A stretch of DNA of 64,000 nt from CAVUAT01 sp963739545 (GTDB lineage Bacteria > Actinomycetota > Thermoleophilia > Solirubrobacterales > 70-9). How positions within the stretch are numbered: position 1 is the stretch's first letter; each line of letters begins with the position of its first letter. The stretch is taken from positions 1,302,001-1,366,000 of the forward strand of contig CAVUAT010000014.1 in the NCBI GenBank assembly GCA_963739545.1. Reading direction: 5' to 3'. The notes beneath the pieces were generated by a model that was given only the letters and a program-made list of their open reading frames with translations, did not search any database and was not told the DNA's origin. Positions 32,631 to 41,763 of this stretch are shown piece after piece. The translations under genes were made by a program, and so were the position numbers.

Positions 32631-33839
32631 CTACAGCCCGTACGAGCGGCCGATCACCTCGAGCATGATCTCGTCGGTGCCGGCGCCGATGCGGTTCAGG
32701 CGGGCGTCGCGGAAGGCCCGCTCGACCTCGTACTCGCGCATGTAGCCGTAGCCGCCGTGGATCTGGATGCACTCGTCGGCGACCTCGCAGATCACGCGTG
32801 AGGCGTAGAGCTTCGCCTGCGAGATCTCGCGGACGGGGTACTCGCCGTTGTTGAAGCGCCACGCCGTCGTGTAGACGAACTGCTTCGCTGCCTCGATCTT
32901 GGTCGACATCTCGGCGAACTTGTGGCGAATCGACTGGAACTTGCCGATCGGCCGGCCGAACGCCTCGCGCTCCTTGGCGTACTCGAGGGTGCGCTCGAAG
33001 CAGCGCTCGGCTCCGGCGACGCAGCCGATCGCGCCGACCAGCCGCTCGCCCTGGAGCTCCCAGCTGATGTGGTAGAAGCCCTTGCCCTCCTCGCCCAGGA
33101 GGTTCTCGGCGGGGACCCGGACGTCCTGGAAGCTGAGCTCGCCCGTGTCGGACGCGTGCATGCCCATCTTCTCGAGCTCCTGCGAGACGCTGAAGCCCTC
33201 GACCTCCTTACCGTCCTCGTCGCGGATGTCGACGATGAAGAGGCTGATCCCGTCGTGGCCCTTGCTCGGATCGGTCTTGGTGACCAGCACGATGTAGTTG
33301 GCGCGCTTGCCGTTGGTGATGAACGTCTTCGAGCCGTTGATCACGTACTCGTCGCCGTCGCGCTTCGCCGTGGTGCGGATCGAGGCGACGTCGGAGCCGG
33401 CGCCCGGCTCGGTGATCCCGAGGGCGCCGATCCAGTCGCCCGCTATCGACGGGGGCAGGTAGCGCTGCTTCTGCTCCTCGTTGCCGAGCAGGTGGATCGG
33501 CGGGGTGACCATGTCGGTATGGACGGCCATGCCCATGTTGAAGCCGCCGCTGCCCGAGTAGCTGAGCGCCTCGGCGCGGACCAGCGAGTAGAAGTAGTCG
33601 CCGCCCTGTCCGCCGTACTCCTCCGGGTAGCAGAGGCCGAGGTAGCCGAGGTCACCGGCGCGCTTCAGGATCGAGTTGGGCCAGTAGTTCTCCTCCCACT
33701 CCATGCGGTTCGGGGTGACCTCCTTGAGGACCCACGACTGCATCGACTCGCGCAGCTGCTCGTGCTCGTCGTTGAAGATGAAGTGCTTGCGGGATGCCGC
33801 GTGATCGGGCTTGATGACGGTGTCTGTAGCGCTGGCCAC
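32631..33839 (-). CDS. Acyl-CoA dehydrogenase
   Basis: 402-residue FAD-dependent dehydrogenase, about as long as the one at 27.9 kb and visibly homologous. It has GITEPGAGSDVASIRTT, YVINGSKTFITNG, MGMHASDTGELSF and IHGGYGYMREYEVERAFRDAR. GAGGAG upstream points to GTG 33839 as start, not an upstream ATG at 33872. A perfect inverted repeat AGTAGTA-CC-TACTACT (33880-33895) lies between it and the divergent P450 gene. Confidence 0.92.
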   Translation of the reverse strand: MASATDTVIKPDHAASRKHFIFNDEHEQLRESMQSWVLKEVTPNRMEWEENYWPNSILKRAGDLGYLGLCYPEEYGGQGGDYFYSLVRAEALSYSGSGGFNMGMAVHTDMVTPPIHLLGNEEQKQRYLPPSIAGDWIGALGITEPGAGSDVASIRTTAKRDGDEYVINGSKTFITNGKRANYIVLVTKTDPSKGHDGISLFIVDIRDEDGKEVEGFSVSQELEKMGMHASDTGELSFQDVRVPAENLLGEEGKGFYHISWELQGERLVGAIGCVAGAERCFERTLEYAKEREAFGRPIGKFQSIRHKFAEMSTKIEAAKQFVYTTAWRFNNGEYPVREISQAKLYASRVICEVADECIQIHGGYGYMREYEVERAFRDARLNRIGAGTDEIMLEVIGRSYGL

Positions 33840-33879
33840 TGCTAGCTCCTCGTTCGTGCTTGATCCGGGCAAAGTGGAT

Positions 33880-33895
33880 AGTAGTACCTACTACT
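33880..33895. promoter_or_regulatory. Candidate operator AGTAGTA-CC-TACTACT
   Basis: A perfect 7-bp inverted repeat with 2-bp spacer, AT-rich against a GC-rich background, lies 41 bp upstream of the acyl-CoA dehydrogenase start and 56 bp upstream of the P450 start. The size and symmetry fit a TetR- or GntR-family dimer site controlling one or both genes. The cognate protein is unknown. Confidence 0.5.
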
Positions 33896-33950
33896 TCTCG
33901 CTGCCAGGCGGTATTCAGCCTGCGCGGCGCGAGGCTCTAGGGTCATGCGC

Positions 33951-35282
33951 GTGGCACGCACGGATGCAGCCGATTCCCAGTTGCCCCCAGGGCCCGGCTC
34001 GCCGGGGCTCGTCCAGAACCTGAACTGGTTCTTTCGCCCGATCCCCTTCATCGAGCGCTGCCGCGAGCGCTACGGGCGCGTGTTCACCGTCCGCCTCGGC
34101 CCCGATCGCAACGTTGTCGTCGTCGCGGAGTCCGACCTCGCCCTCCAGCTGATCACCGGCGACGCCGACGTCTACCGCGCCGGCGACGCCAACGGCATCC
34201 TTCGCCCCGTCGTCGGCCACAGCTCGCTGTTGGTGCTCGACGGCGAGGAGCACATGCGGCACCGGCGCATCCTGCTCCCGGCCTTCGCCGCGCGGCACGC
34301 CGGCGGCTTCGGAGAGGTCGTCGAGAAGATCGCGGGCGAGCGGGCGCGCAGCTGGGCGCCGGGTGAGACCCTCGCGCTGCAGCCCGAGATGGAGCGGATC
34401 TCGCTCGAGGCGATCCTCAGCGTCGCGCTGGGGGCTGAGCCCGAGGAGCGGCTCGAGCGGCTACGCGAGCTGGTGCCCGAGATGATGCGCCGCTGCGCGT
34501 CCCCCTTCACGATCCTTCCCTACTTCCGCAAGGAGCTCGGCGGGATCACCCCATACGCGCGGCTGCGGCGGGTGCTCGACGAGCTCGACGAGCTCTTCTT
34601 CGCCGCGATACGCGAGCGCCGAGCGCAGGGCGGCCCGGCTGGCGACGACGGCGACGCGCTCTCCCTGCTCGTCGCTGCCACCGACGAGCAGGAGGACGAG
34701 CTCGGGGAGCGCGAGATCCGCGACGAGCTCCTGACCCTGATCATGGCCGGGTACGAGACGACGAGCAGCGCCCTCGCCTGGGCATTCGAGCGGCTGCTGC
34801 GTTCACCCGCCGCCCTCGACCGCCTCGAGGCCGAGCTCTCCGAGGGCGATGAGACCTATCTCGACGCCGTCGTGATGGAGACGCTGCGGCTGCGGCCGGT
34901 CGTGCCGGTCGTCGCGCGAAAGGTCGGGCGCGAGGTGAGCCTCGGATCGCATGTGGTCCCCGCCGGCACCGTCTTGATGGCGTCGGTCTACCTGTTGCAC
35001 CGCGACCCGGACCTGTTCGAGGACCCCGAGGAGTTTCGCCCGGAGCGCTTCCTCGAGGGCGCCCCGGAGAGCGGCTCTTGGATCCCGTTCGGGGGCGGAG
35101 TCAGGCGCTGCCTGGGCGCGAGCTTCGCACAACTCGAGATGAAGGTGGTGCTCCGCACGGTCCTCGCCCACGCCCGCCTCAGCGCTCCCGATCCGCGCCC
35201 CGAGCCCGTCAAGCGCGAGCGTTTCACCTTCGCGCCCGCGTCGCACGCGCGGGCTATCGTCGAGGGTTCACGCGCCGACTAG
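33951..35282 (+). CDS. Cytochrome P450
   Basis: Heme-thiolate monooxygenase of 443 residues. The I-helix oxygen motif is AGYETTSS, the K-helix ETLRLRP supplies ExxR, and the heme loop FGGGVRRCLG provides Cys387. There is no N-terminal membrane anchor, as expected for bacterial P450s using ferredoxin partners; an FprA-like reductase lies at 62 kb. GTG 33951 is chosen because TAGGGT (33938-33943) ends 7 nt upstream; the ATG at 33945 would be too close. Substrate unknown. Confidence 0.93.
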   Translation: MARTDAADSQLPPGPGSPGLVQNLNWFFRPIPFIERCRERYGRVFTVRLGPDRNVVVVAESDLALQLITGDADVYRAGDANGILRPVVGHSSLLVLDGEEHMRHRRILLPAFAARHAGGFGEVVEKIAGERARSWAPGETLALQPEMERISLEAILSVALGAEPEERLERLRELVPEMMRRCASPFTILPYFRKELGGITPYARLRRVLDELDELFFAAIRERRAQGGPAGDDGDALSLLVAATDEQEDELGEREIRDELLTLIMAGYETTSSALAWAFERLLRSPAALDRLEAELSEGDETYLDAVVMETLRLRPVVPVVARKVGREVSLGSHVVPAGTVLMASVYLLHRDPDLFEDPEEFRPERFLEGAPESGSWIPFGGGVRRCLGASFAQLEMKVVLRTVLAHARLSAPDPRPEPVKRERFTFAPASHARAIVEGSRAD

Positions 35283-35318
35283 CAGGGGGCGCAGGAGTCA
35301 AGGGGTCACTCATGCACG

Positions 35319-35343
35319 GAAGCGCCCAAAATGCGGCGCTTTC
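35319..35343 (+). terminator. Possible terminator after P450 gene
   Basis: AAGCGCC (35320-35326) and GGCGCTT (35335-35341) form a 7-bp stem with an 8-nt A-rich loop, 37 bp past the P450 stop and followed by TCTGT. The run from 35283 to 35486 holds this hairpin and otherwise no gene I can support, only the leader of the GGDEF gene. Confidence 0.4.
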
Positions 35344-35486
35344 TGTCGAACATCTGTTGAGTGAAACTGCAAACTGGAGTTCGAACATGCGTCGAGGCTC
35401 AAGAAACCACCCCTCATGGACCGATCATCCTCTGAATGGGGATGTTGGGACGGCAAGGTACGGACGCGGGGCACGGCCGCAAGAGG

Positions 35487-37175
35487 ATGCGCGTGGCTAG
35501 CTACGACGTCGAACGGGACGATCCACGGGAGCTGATCTCGGGGCGCGCCGCGGCGGGCCCGCTGGCACAGGTCCAGGCTTTGCTCGCGCTCGGTGCGGCG
35601 ATCAACGGCGCTATCGCGACGCTGCTGCCGCACCCTGCGTACTTCAACGAGGCCGCGCTGCTCGGCGTGCAGCTGACCGCGCTCGCGTACGGGACCGTCG
35701 TCCTGATCCTCCGCGACTCGATCTCGCTGCTGACGCTGCGTATCGGGAACCTGTTCGCCGCCGTCCTGACCACCGCGGCCGTCTACTTCAGCGGCGACGC
35801 GACCAGCGGGTACGCGATCTTCTACCTCTGGATCGGCTTCTACATCTTCTACTACCCCGTCTCGCGGACCGAGGCGGCTCTCAACCTCGCCTTTGCGACC
35901 GCCTGCTACGCCGTCGCGATCATCATCACGCCGACCCCGCCGCCCGACCAGGAGAACGCGCAGATCGCGTTCTTCTCGATCGTCGCCGGCACCCTCGCCA
36001 CCGCGGGCCTGCTCCTCACCTACCTGCGCCAGCGCGTCGAGCAGCTGGTCTCGCGCCTGGTCGAGGCCTCGCGAACCGACCCGTTGACCGAGCTTCCCAA
36101 CAGGGTCGGGCTGCAGCGCTCCCTCGAGCGCGAGTTCGAGCGGGCGCGGCCCGACGAGCGCCCGCTCAGCTTGTTGATGATCGACGTCGACCGCTTCAAG
36201 GCGGTCAACGACCGCTTCGGGATCGGAGTCGGCGACAGGGTGCTGAGGGAGTTCGGCGCACTGCTGGTCCGCTCATCTCGGCTGATCGACACCGTCGCGA
36301 GGTCGGGCGGCGAGGAGTTCGCGATCCTGATGCCCGAGACCGATCAGCACGGCGCCTTCCTCATCGCCGAGAAGATCCTCTCCCGAGTTCGCGGCTCCGA
36401 GCTCGCCCCCGGCCACGAGCTGACCGCGTCGGTCGGCGTCGCGACGTTCCCCGCGCACGGCGACGACCCGGCCCGGTTGATCGCTGCGGTAGACCGCGCG
36501 CTCTTCGCGGCCAAGGCCCTGGGGCGCGACCGCGCCGTCATCTACAGCCCGGACGTGACGAGCATCGTGGGCGCCGTTGCCGGCAAGCGCACCGCCGAGA
36601 GCCAGGCCCAGCTCGCGACCGTGCTGAGCCTTGCGGAGGCGCTCGACCAGCGCGATACAGGTACCGCCAAGCACAGCCAGACGGTCGGCCTGCTTTGCGA
36701 GATGATGGCGCTGGAGCTCGAGCTCGATGACGCGCAGGTGCAGCGCATCCGCCTGGCGGGCATCCTCCACGACATCGGCAAGATCGGCGTCCCGGACTCG
36801 ATCCTTCGCAAGCCAGGCCCGCTGACCGAAGACGAGACCGAACAGATGCGCCGCCACCCAGAGCTGGGAGCGAAGATCCTCTCGGGGTCCGAGCTCGACG
36901 ACATCCGCGCTTGGGTGATGAAGCACCATGAGCGCCCGGACGGCAAGGGCTACCCCGAGGGCCTGGACTCGAGCGAGATCCCGCTCGAGGCTTCGATCCT
37001 CGCCGTCGGCGACGCTTACGAGGCGATGACCGCCGACCGCGTGTACCGGCTCGCGATCGGCCCCGAGGCCGCCCGCGAGGAGCTTCGCAGATGGTCCGGC
37101 ACGCAGTTCGACGAGCGCGTCGTCGAGGCTCTGCTCAGGGCGCTGCAGCGCGAGACCATAGACCTCAAGCTCTGA
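35487..37175 (+). CDS. Membrane GGDEF / HD-GYP cyclic-di-GMP enzyme
   Basis: About 562 residues. Roughly six membrane helices (about 25-180) precede a GGDEF domain with intact SGGEEF active site (near 274) and an RxxD inhibitory site (RLID) five residues before it. An HD-GYP domain follows, with HDIGKIG (near 429) and HHERPDGKGYP (near 479). Both synthesis and hydrolysis of c-di-GMP look possible, so it may be bifunctional and gated by the membrane part. The start is uncertain: ATG 35487, GTG 35493 or ATG 35436. It overlaps the convergent MMPL gene by 11 bp. Confidence 0.9.
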   Translation: MRVASYDVERDDPRELISGRAAAGPLAQVQALLALGAAINGAIATLLPHPAYFNEAALLGVQLTALAYGTVVLILRDSISLLTLRIGNLFAAVLTTAAVYFSGDATSGYAIFYLWIGFYIFYYPVSRTEAALNLAFATACYAVAIIITPTPPPDQENAQIAFFSIVAGTLATAGLLLTYLRQRVEQLVSRLVEASRTDPLTELPNRVGLQRSLEREFERARPDERPLSLLMIDVDRFKAVNDRFGIGVGDRVLREFGALLVRSSRLIDTVARSGGEEFAILMPETDQHGAFLIAEKILSRVRGSELAPGHELTASVGVATFPAHGDDPARLIAAVDRALFAAKALGRDRAVIYSPDVTSIVGAVAGKRTAESQAQLATVLSLAEALDQRDTGTAKHSQTVGLLCEMMALELELDDAQVQRIRLAGILHDIGKIGVPDSILRKPGPLTEDETEQMRRHPELGAKILSGSELDDIRAWVMKHHERPDGKGYPEGLDSSEIPLEASILAVGDAYEAMTADRVYRLAIGPEAAREELRRWSGTQFDERVVEALLRALQRETIDLKL

Positions 37176-39240
37176 GTCCCGCGAAGCGCCGCAGGGGCCT
37201 CGGCGTCCACCACGTCCATCGCCCGCAGAGCCGCATCAGCGATGGGAGCAACAGCGCCCTGACCAGGGTCGCGTCTATCAGCACCGCCAGGGACGTGCCG
37301 ATCGCGACCTCCTTGATGAAGATCATCTGGGAGAAGACGAACGAGCCCATCGCGACCGCGAACAGCAGCGCGGCCGCGGTGATGATCCCGCCCGTGTCCT
37401 CGAGGCCGGTGGCGATCGCCGTCGCGTCCGAGGCGCCGCTTCGGCGAGCTTCGGCCACGCGGCTGAGCAGGAAGACGGTGTAATCGGTCGAGAGCCCGAA
37501 GATGACGGCGAACAGCAGCACCGGGATCGAGATGTCGATTGCGTCGACTCCGGTGTAGAGCAGCAGCGATTCGAACCTCCCGTCCTGGAACACGAGCACC
37601 AGCACCCCGAGAGCGACGCTGATCGTGAGCGCGCTGGCGAAGATGCTGAGCAGCGGCAACACCACCGAGCCCGTCATCAGCAGCAGCGCAACGAACGTGG
37701 TCACGAGCACGATCGCGAGCGCGAGCGGCAAGTGCTCGCGCAGGCTCGCGCGCTGGTCCTCGAGCTCGGCGCTCGTTCCTGAGATCAGTGCCCGCGCGCC
37801 CCATCGGATCTCCCTGGCCTCATCCACTGTCTGCAGCGCGGCGTCCGAGTAGGGCCCGTCACCGAGGCGTGCGGTGACGAGGAGCAGCCGCCCGGTCCGC
37901 TCTGCGGGCGAGACCCGCTCGACCCCGGGCAGCGCCCCGAGCTCGGCGCGCGCCGAGCCGAGGCGCCCTGGCCTCTCCCTGCCGTCGAGCACGACGAGCA
38001 ATGAGGCGGTCGGATCGGTCGGGAAGCGCTCGCGGACGGTCTGGTCGACCACCCGCGCGGACGCGTCGTCGGGCAGCACCCGGGCGTCGGCTCGGGTCAG
38101 CTCGGCTCCGACGAACGGGATGCCGATGGCGATCATCACGGCGGTGACCGTGACCGCAACGATCGCCGGTCGGCGCAGCACGAGTCGCGACACCGCCACC
38201 CAGCGCCGCGAACGCCGGGGTGAAGCGCGCGGGGGGGCGGGCGAGAGCGCGTTCACCCGTTCGCCGAGGACCGCGAGCACCGCCGGCAGCACGATCAGGA
38301 CGACGGCGGCCGAGACGATCGCGACCACCGCGCAGCCGACGCCCGTCGAGGCGAGGAAGTCCTGGGGGAAGACGGCGAGCGATGCCGTCGCGGCCGCGAC
38401 GATCGCGGCGCTGAAGGCGACCATGCGGCCGATCGGCGCGACGGTGTCGCGAAGGGCCTGTCCGGTCGGGCCGGAGCGCACGAGCTCCTCGCGGTAGCGC
38501 GAGACCATGAACAGGCTGTAGTCGATCGCGAGCCCGAGCCCGAGCACGGTGACCACATTGAGGGCGAAGATGTCGACGACCATCACCTCGCTCAGGGCCC
38601 TCAGGGCCGCCAGCGTGAAGGCGATCGAGATCACGCCGACGATCAGCGGAAGAGCTGCTGCGACGAGGCCCCTGAAGACGAGCAGCGAGATCAGCAGCAG
38701 GAACGGAAAGGCGAAGAACTCGATCCGCCTCAGGTCCTCGATGGTCGTCTCGTTGAGCTGCACCGCTGCGACGGCAGGCCCCCCGGCGACGACCTCGTCA
38801 TCGCCGTCGAAGGCGTCCTGCACACGTCCTCCAACTGCAGCTGCGTCGGTCACGTCGGGCCGGAGCTGGCCCTGCACGACCGCGAGGTGGCCGTCGGCCG
38901 AGGCCAGCCCGTTGCCGGGCTCGGGCACGATGGCGCGGGCTATGCCGTCGATCTCGCGCAGCCGGCGCGCCACACCCGCAATCGTTTCGCGCCCCTCCGG
39001 GCTCGCGACCTCGACTGGAGGCTCGACGAGGAGTAACACTCCGGGGACCGCCTGTTCTCCGGTCGCCTTCTCGAGCCGCTCATAGGCGCGGGAGCTCTCG
39101 GAGGCGGGATCGCTGAATCCGAACGGCCGCGCCGCGTCGAACACGGTCGAGCCGTAGGCCCCCGCGAGGACAGCCAGGACCAGCGAGAGGATGACGATCG
39201 CCCGGCGATGCAGGAACGCGTAGTGAGCGAGCCCTGCCAC
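37165..39240 (-). CDS. MMPL family RND transporter (third of three)
   Basis: 691-residue exporter with the double six-helix architecture. The first signature is GLGLAIDYSLFMVSRYREEL, the second VIFGLSTDYTVFLLSRVAEA. It is more distant from the copies at 7.4 and 27.7 kb, which resemble one another. Start GTG 39240 follows TAGGGT (39252-39247) by 6 nt. It lies 47 bp downstream of a P450 gene on the same strand but has its own leaderless promoter. Confidence 0.9.
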   Translation of the reverse strand: MAGLAHYAFLHRRAIVILSLVLAVLAGAYGSTVFDAARPFGFSDPASESSRAYERLEKATGEQAVPGVLLLVEPPVEVASPEGRETIAGVARRLREIDGIARAIVPEPGNGLASADGHLAVVQGQLRPDVTDAAAVGGRVQDAFDGDDEVVAGGPAVAAVQLNETTIEDLRRIEFFAFPFLLLISLLVFRGLVAAALPLIVGVISIAFTLAALRALSEVMVVDIFALNVVTVLGLGLAIDYSLFMVSRYREELVRSGPTGQALRDTVAPIGRMVAFSAAIVAAATASLAVFPQDFLASTGVGCAVVAIVSAAVVLIVLPAVLAVLGERVNALSPAPPRASPRRSRRWVAVSRLVLRRPAIVAVTVTAVMIAIGIPFVGAELTRADARVLPDDASARVVDQTVRERFPTDPTASLLVVLDGRERPGRLGSARAELGALPGVERVSPAERTGRLLLVTARLGDGPYSDAALQTVDEAREIRWGARALISGTSAELEDQRASLREHLPLALAIVLVTTFVALLLMTGSVVLPLLSIFASALTISVALGVLVLVFQDGRFESLLLYTGVDAIDISIPVLLFAVIFGLSTDYTVFLLSRVAEARRSGASDATAIATGLEDTGGIITAAALLFAVAMGSFVFSQMIFIKEVAIGTSLAVLIDATLVRALLLPSLMRLCGRWTWWTPRPLRRFAGLRA

Positions 39241-39287
39241 CTGGCAACCCTACGTCGCGCGGTGGAGCGAACGCCCGCCGCGCTGCC

Positions 39288-40763
39288 TCAGGCCTCCTGG
39301 CGCTCCTTCGCCTGCACCGGGTCGGACGCGCTCGCCGTCTCGAGCAGCTCGTCGAGCGGGTTGCGCTTGCGCTCGGCCCGTTCCCGCGGCTCGACGCGCA
39401 CCCGCACGCCTCCGGCGGGCACGATGATCGCGCCCTCGGCGCGGGTGCGCTCGACGGTCTCGCTCAGCGGGGTCAGCTTCAGTCGCGAGAGAACGGTCTG
39501 GACGACGACCCGCATCTCGAGCATCGCGAACGGCGCGGCGAGGCATCGCCTCACGCCGCCGCCGAAGGGGATCCACATATAGGGCGGGGGCTTTTGGTCG
39601 ATGAAGCGCTCGGGCCGGAACTCGTTCGGGTGCTCGTAGACATCGGGGTCGCGCTGGATCAGGCTCATCGGCGTCCAGATGCGGACGCCCTCGGGAATCG
39701 TCCAGGGCCCGAGCTCGACGGTGCGGCTGGTCACGCGCCCGGCGGCGATAACCGGGGGGCGCAGGCGGAGCGACTCCTTGATCGCGGCGTCGGTGAACGT
39801 GTGCTCGCCGACCGCGGCCTCGGTGACGACCCGCGCGATCGCGCCCGGGCGGTGCATCAGCAGGTCAAAGGTCCACGCCATCGAGGTCGCGGTCGTCTCG
39901 CTGCCGGCGACGATCAGAGTCACGAGCTCGTCGCGGATCTGCTCGTCGCTCAGCTCCGTGTCGTCGTCGAAGCGCGCCTCGATCAGCATCGTGAGGATGT
40001 CCTCGGGTGCATCGCCGCTTCGCACAGCCTCGCGGCGGGACGCGATGTGCGCGTAGAGCAGGCCGTCGAGCTTGCGGCGGCGCCGCAGGAAGTACGCCCA
40101 CGGCGAGGCCGGGCCGAGGTCTCGCCGGATCCAGTCGCCGACCGCGCACAACGACATCATCGAGATCAGCTCCATCGAGGCCGTGGTCAGCTCGTCGGTC
40201 TCCTCGCGGTCGGTGACGCTGAGCAGGACCTCGAACAGAAAGTCCATCGTCAGCCGGTACATCTCGGGGTGGAGCTCGACCTCTTCCCCGGCGGCCCATC
40301 GCTCCATCGTCCGCTCCGTGGCCGCCATGAAGTCGGCTTCGAGACCCTCGATCGCGGCGCCGTGGAAGCGTGGAAGGAGCAGCTTGCGGCGCTGCAGGTG
40401 GGCGTGGCCGTCGAGGCCGGTGACGGACTTCGAGCCGAAGATCGGCTTGACCAGGTTGCCGGCTGGGCTCAGCGGCATCTCCTCGTCGCGCGAGAAGACC
40501 TCCTTGATCAGGTCCCTGTCCGTGACCCAGACCGTCTTACCGAAGCCGAGGATGTCGATGGTGACCGAGCCGCCGTCGCCGTAGCGGCGCTGACAGCTCT
40601 CGAGGAATTTGAACGGGTCGCGCACGTAGCGCGCCGTCTGCATCAGGACCGGAGAGCGGGGGCCGGGAGGCATGCGAACCTGTCCATCTGACGACCCCGT
40701 GCCCGAAGGCGAGCGCGGCGCGTGGACGGTCGTACGAGGGCGTTCGGCAGTCCGTGCCTCCAT
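39288..40763 (-). CDS. Cytochrome P450
   Basis: 491-residue P450 with AGSETTAT (I helix), ESLRLRPP (K helix) and FGGGVRRCLA with heme ligand Cys407. The last Gly of the usual CxG is Ala here. It carries a ~40-residue charged C-terminal extension and a 30-residue leader before the Pro-rich hinge MPPGPRSP. ATG 40763 follows TACTGT (40778-40773) by 9 nt. GAAATT-N6-AATTTC (40791-40808) upstream may be an operator. The substrate is unknown; the neighbouring MMPL exporter suggests a lipophilic product. Confidence 0.92.
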   Translation of the reverse strand: MEARTAERPRTTVHAPRSPSGTGSSDGQVRMPPGPRSPVLMQTARYVRDPFKFLESCQRRYGDGGSVTIDILGFGKTVWVTDRDLIKEVFSRDEEMPLSPAGNLVKPIFGSKSVTGLDGHAHLQRRKLLLPRFHGAAIEGLEADFMAATERTMERWAAGEEVELHPEMYRLTMDFLFEVLLSVTDREETDELTTASMELISMMSLCAVGDWIRRDLGPASPWAYFLRRRRKLDGLLYAHIASRREAVRSGDAPEDILTMLIEARFDDDTELSDEQIRDELVTLIVAGSETTATSMAWTFDLLMHRPGAIARVVTEAAVGEHTFTDAAIKESLRLRPPVIAAGRVTSRTVELGPWTIPEGVRIWTPMSLIQRDPDVYEHPNEFRPERFIDQKPPPYMWIPFGGGVRRCLAAPFAMLEMRVVVQTVLSRLKLTPLSETVERTRAEGAIIVPAGGVRVRVEPRERAERKRNPLDELLETASASDPVQAKERQEA

Positions 40764-40790
40764 TCTTCGGTAACAGTAACCACAACCGCG

Positions 40791-40808
40791 GAAATTTTGT
40801 CCAATTTC
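40791..40808. promoter_or_regulatory. Candidate operator GAAATT-N6-AATTTC
   Basis: A perfect 6-bp inverted repeat with a 6-bp spacer lies upstream of the P450 -10 element in the 162-bp gap shared with the divergent enoyl-CoA hydratase. It is the most AT-rich stretch in that gap. Confidence 0.35.
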
Positions 40809-40886
40809 GCCGTCATTCGTCTAGTCCAGCCGGTCGCGCGACTCGGCCGCGGCGTGTGGGACCGAGCGAGAGGTAGCACTTCTCAC

Positions 40887-40915
40887 TTTCGCCAGGGCGA
40901 GAAATCGCGTAACGT
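40887..40915 (+). promoter_or_regulatory. Promoter of the acyl-CoA operon with internal palindrome
   Basis: TAACGT (40910-40915) is the -10, ending 10 nt before the hydratase ATG. TCGCC-AG-GGCGA (40889-40900) lies just upstream, between the -10 and where a -35 would be. MerR-type activators bind in this position, and a MerR gene ends this operon, so autoregulation is plausible. Confidence 0.4.
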
Positions 40916-40925
40916 GGCGCCCGCG

Positions 40926-41711
40926 ATGGCCGACGAGAAAGAACTGCTCTACGACGTGGCGGGCGGCGTGGCGACGCTCACCCTCAACCGCCCGGACCAG
41001 CGCAACGCGCTCAACGGCGAGCTTCTGGGCCAGCTCGTCGAGGCCATGAAGACGGCCCGCGACGACGACGCCGTCAAGGCGGTCGTGCTCACGGGGGCCG
41101 GCGACAAGGTCTTCTGCGCCGGTGCGGACCTGGGCGGCTTTGCGGCCGACGCCGCGCTCGTCGAGAAGCACTTCGCCTCCGACCGTTTCCTCGAGTTCTT
41201 CCGCATCATGCCCCGGCTCGGTAAGCCGTCGCTTTGCGCGGCCAACGGCCACGTGCTGGCCGGCGGCATGGGCCTCGCCCTCTCCTGCGACCTCGTGATC
41301 GCGAAGGAGGGGGCCCGCTTCGGCACGCCCGAGATCAACGTCGGCGCCTTCCCCTACATGATCATGTCGATCATCTACCGCAACGTCCCGCGGAAGAAGG
41401 TCAACGAGATGATGCTCCTCGGGGAGCAGATCTCGGCCGAGGACGCCGTCACCTTCGGGCTCGCCAACAAGGTCGTGCCGGCCAATGAGTTCGAATCCGC
41501 CGTGGACGACTGGGCCGCGAAGCTCGCTTCGAAGAGCCCGGTGCTGATGCGCTTGGGACACGACGCCATGTACCGCCAGCAGGACATGGCCCTCGACGAC
41601 GCGCTCGAGTTCCTGCGCTCACAGCTCTCCCTGACCTTCTCCACCGAGGACATCCAGGAGGGCGTGCAGGCGTTCTTCGGCAAGCGCGAACCGAACTGGA
41701 AAGGGAAATGA
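40926..41711 (+). CDS. Enoyl-CoA hydratase/isomerase family protein
   Basis: 261-residue crotonase-fold enzyme. KVFCAGADLGGF and ANGHVLAGGMGLALSCDLVIA form the oxyanion hole. The first catalytic Glu is replaced by Gly (GGMGLA), while the second is kept in FGTPEINVG. This one-Glu pattern occurs in methylglutaconyl-CoA-hydratase-like enzymes. Leaderless start after TAACGT. It is the first gene of a same-strand run to 47.3 kb; the carboxylase gene begins 52 bp after its stop. Confidence 0.88.
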   Translation: MADEKELLYDVAGGVATLTLNRPDQRNALNGELLGQLVEAMKTARDDDAVKAVVLTGAGDKVFCAGADLGGFAADAALVEKHFASDRFLEFFRIMPRLGKPSLCAANGHVLAGGMGLALSCDLVIAKEGARFGTPEINVGAFPYMIMSIIYRNVPRKKVNEMMLLGEQISAEDAVTFGLANKVVPANEFESAVDDWAAKLASKSPVLMRLGHDAMYRQQDMALDDALEFLRSQLSLTFSTEDIQEGVQAFFGKREPNWKGK

Positions 41712-41763
41712 GGCCGTACCGGGTCGTCATCAGACCCCGCTTGCCCCTACGGGAGGTTTCTCG

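Noticed and set aside
35310..35633. 107-codon minus-strand frame before the GGDEF gene
   Set aside because: No ribosome binding site, no -10 and no homology; overlaps the 5' end of a real gene.
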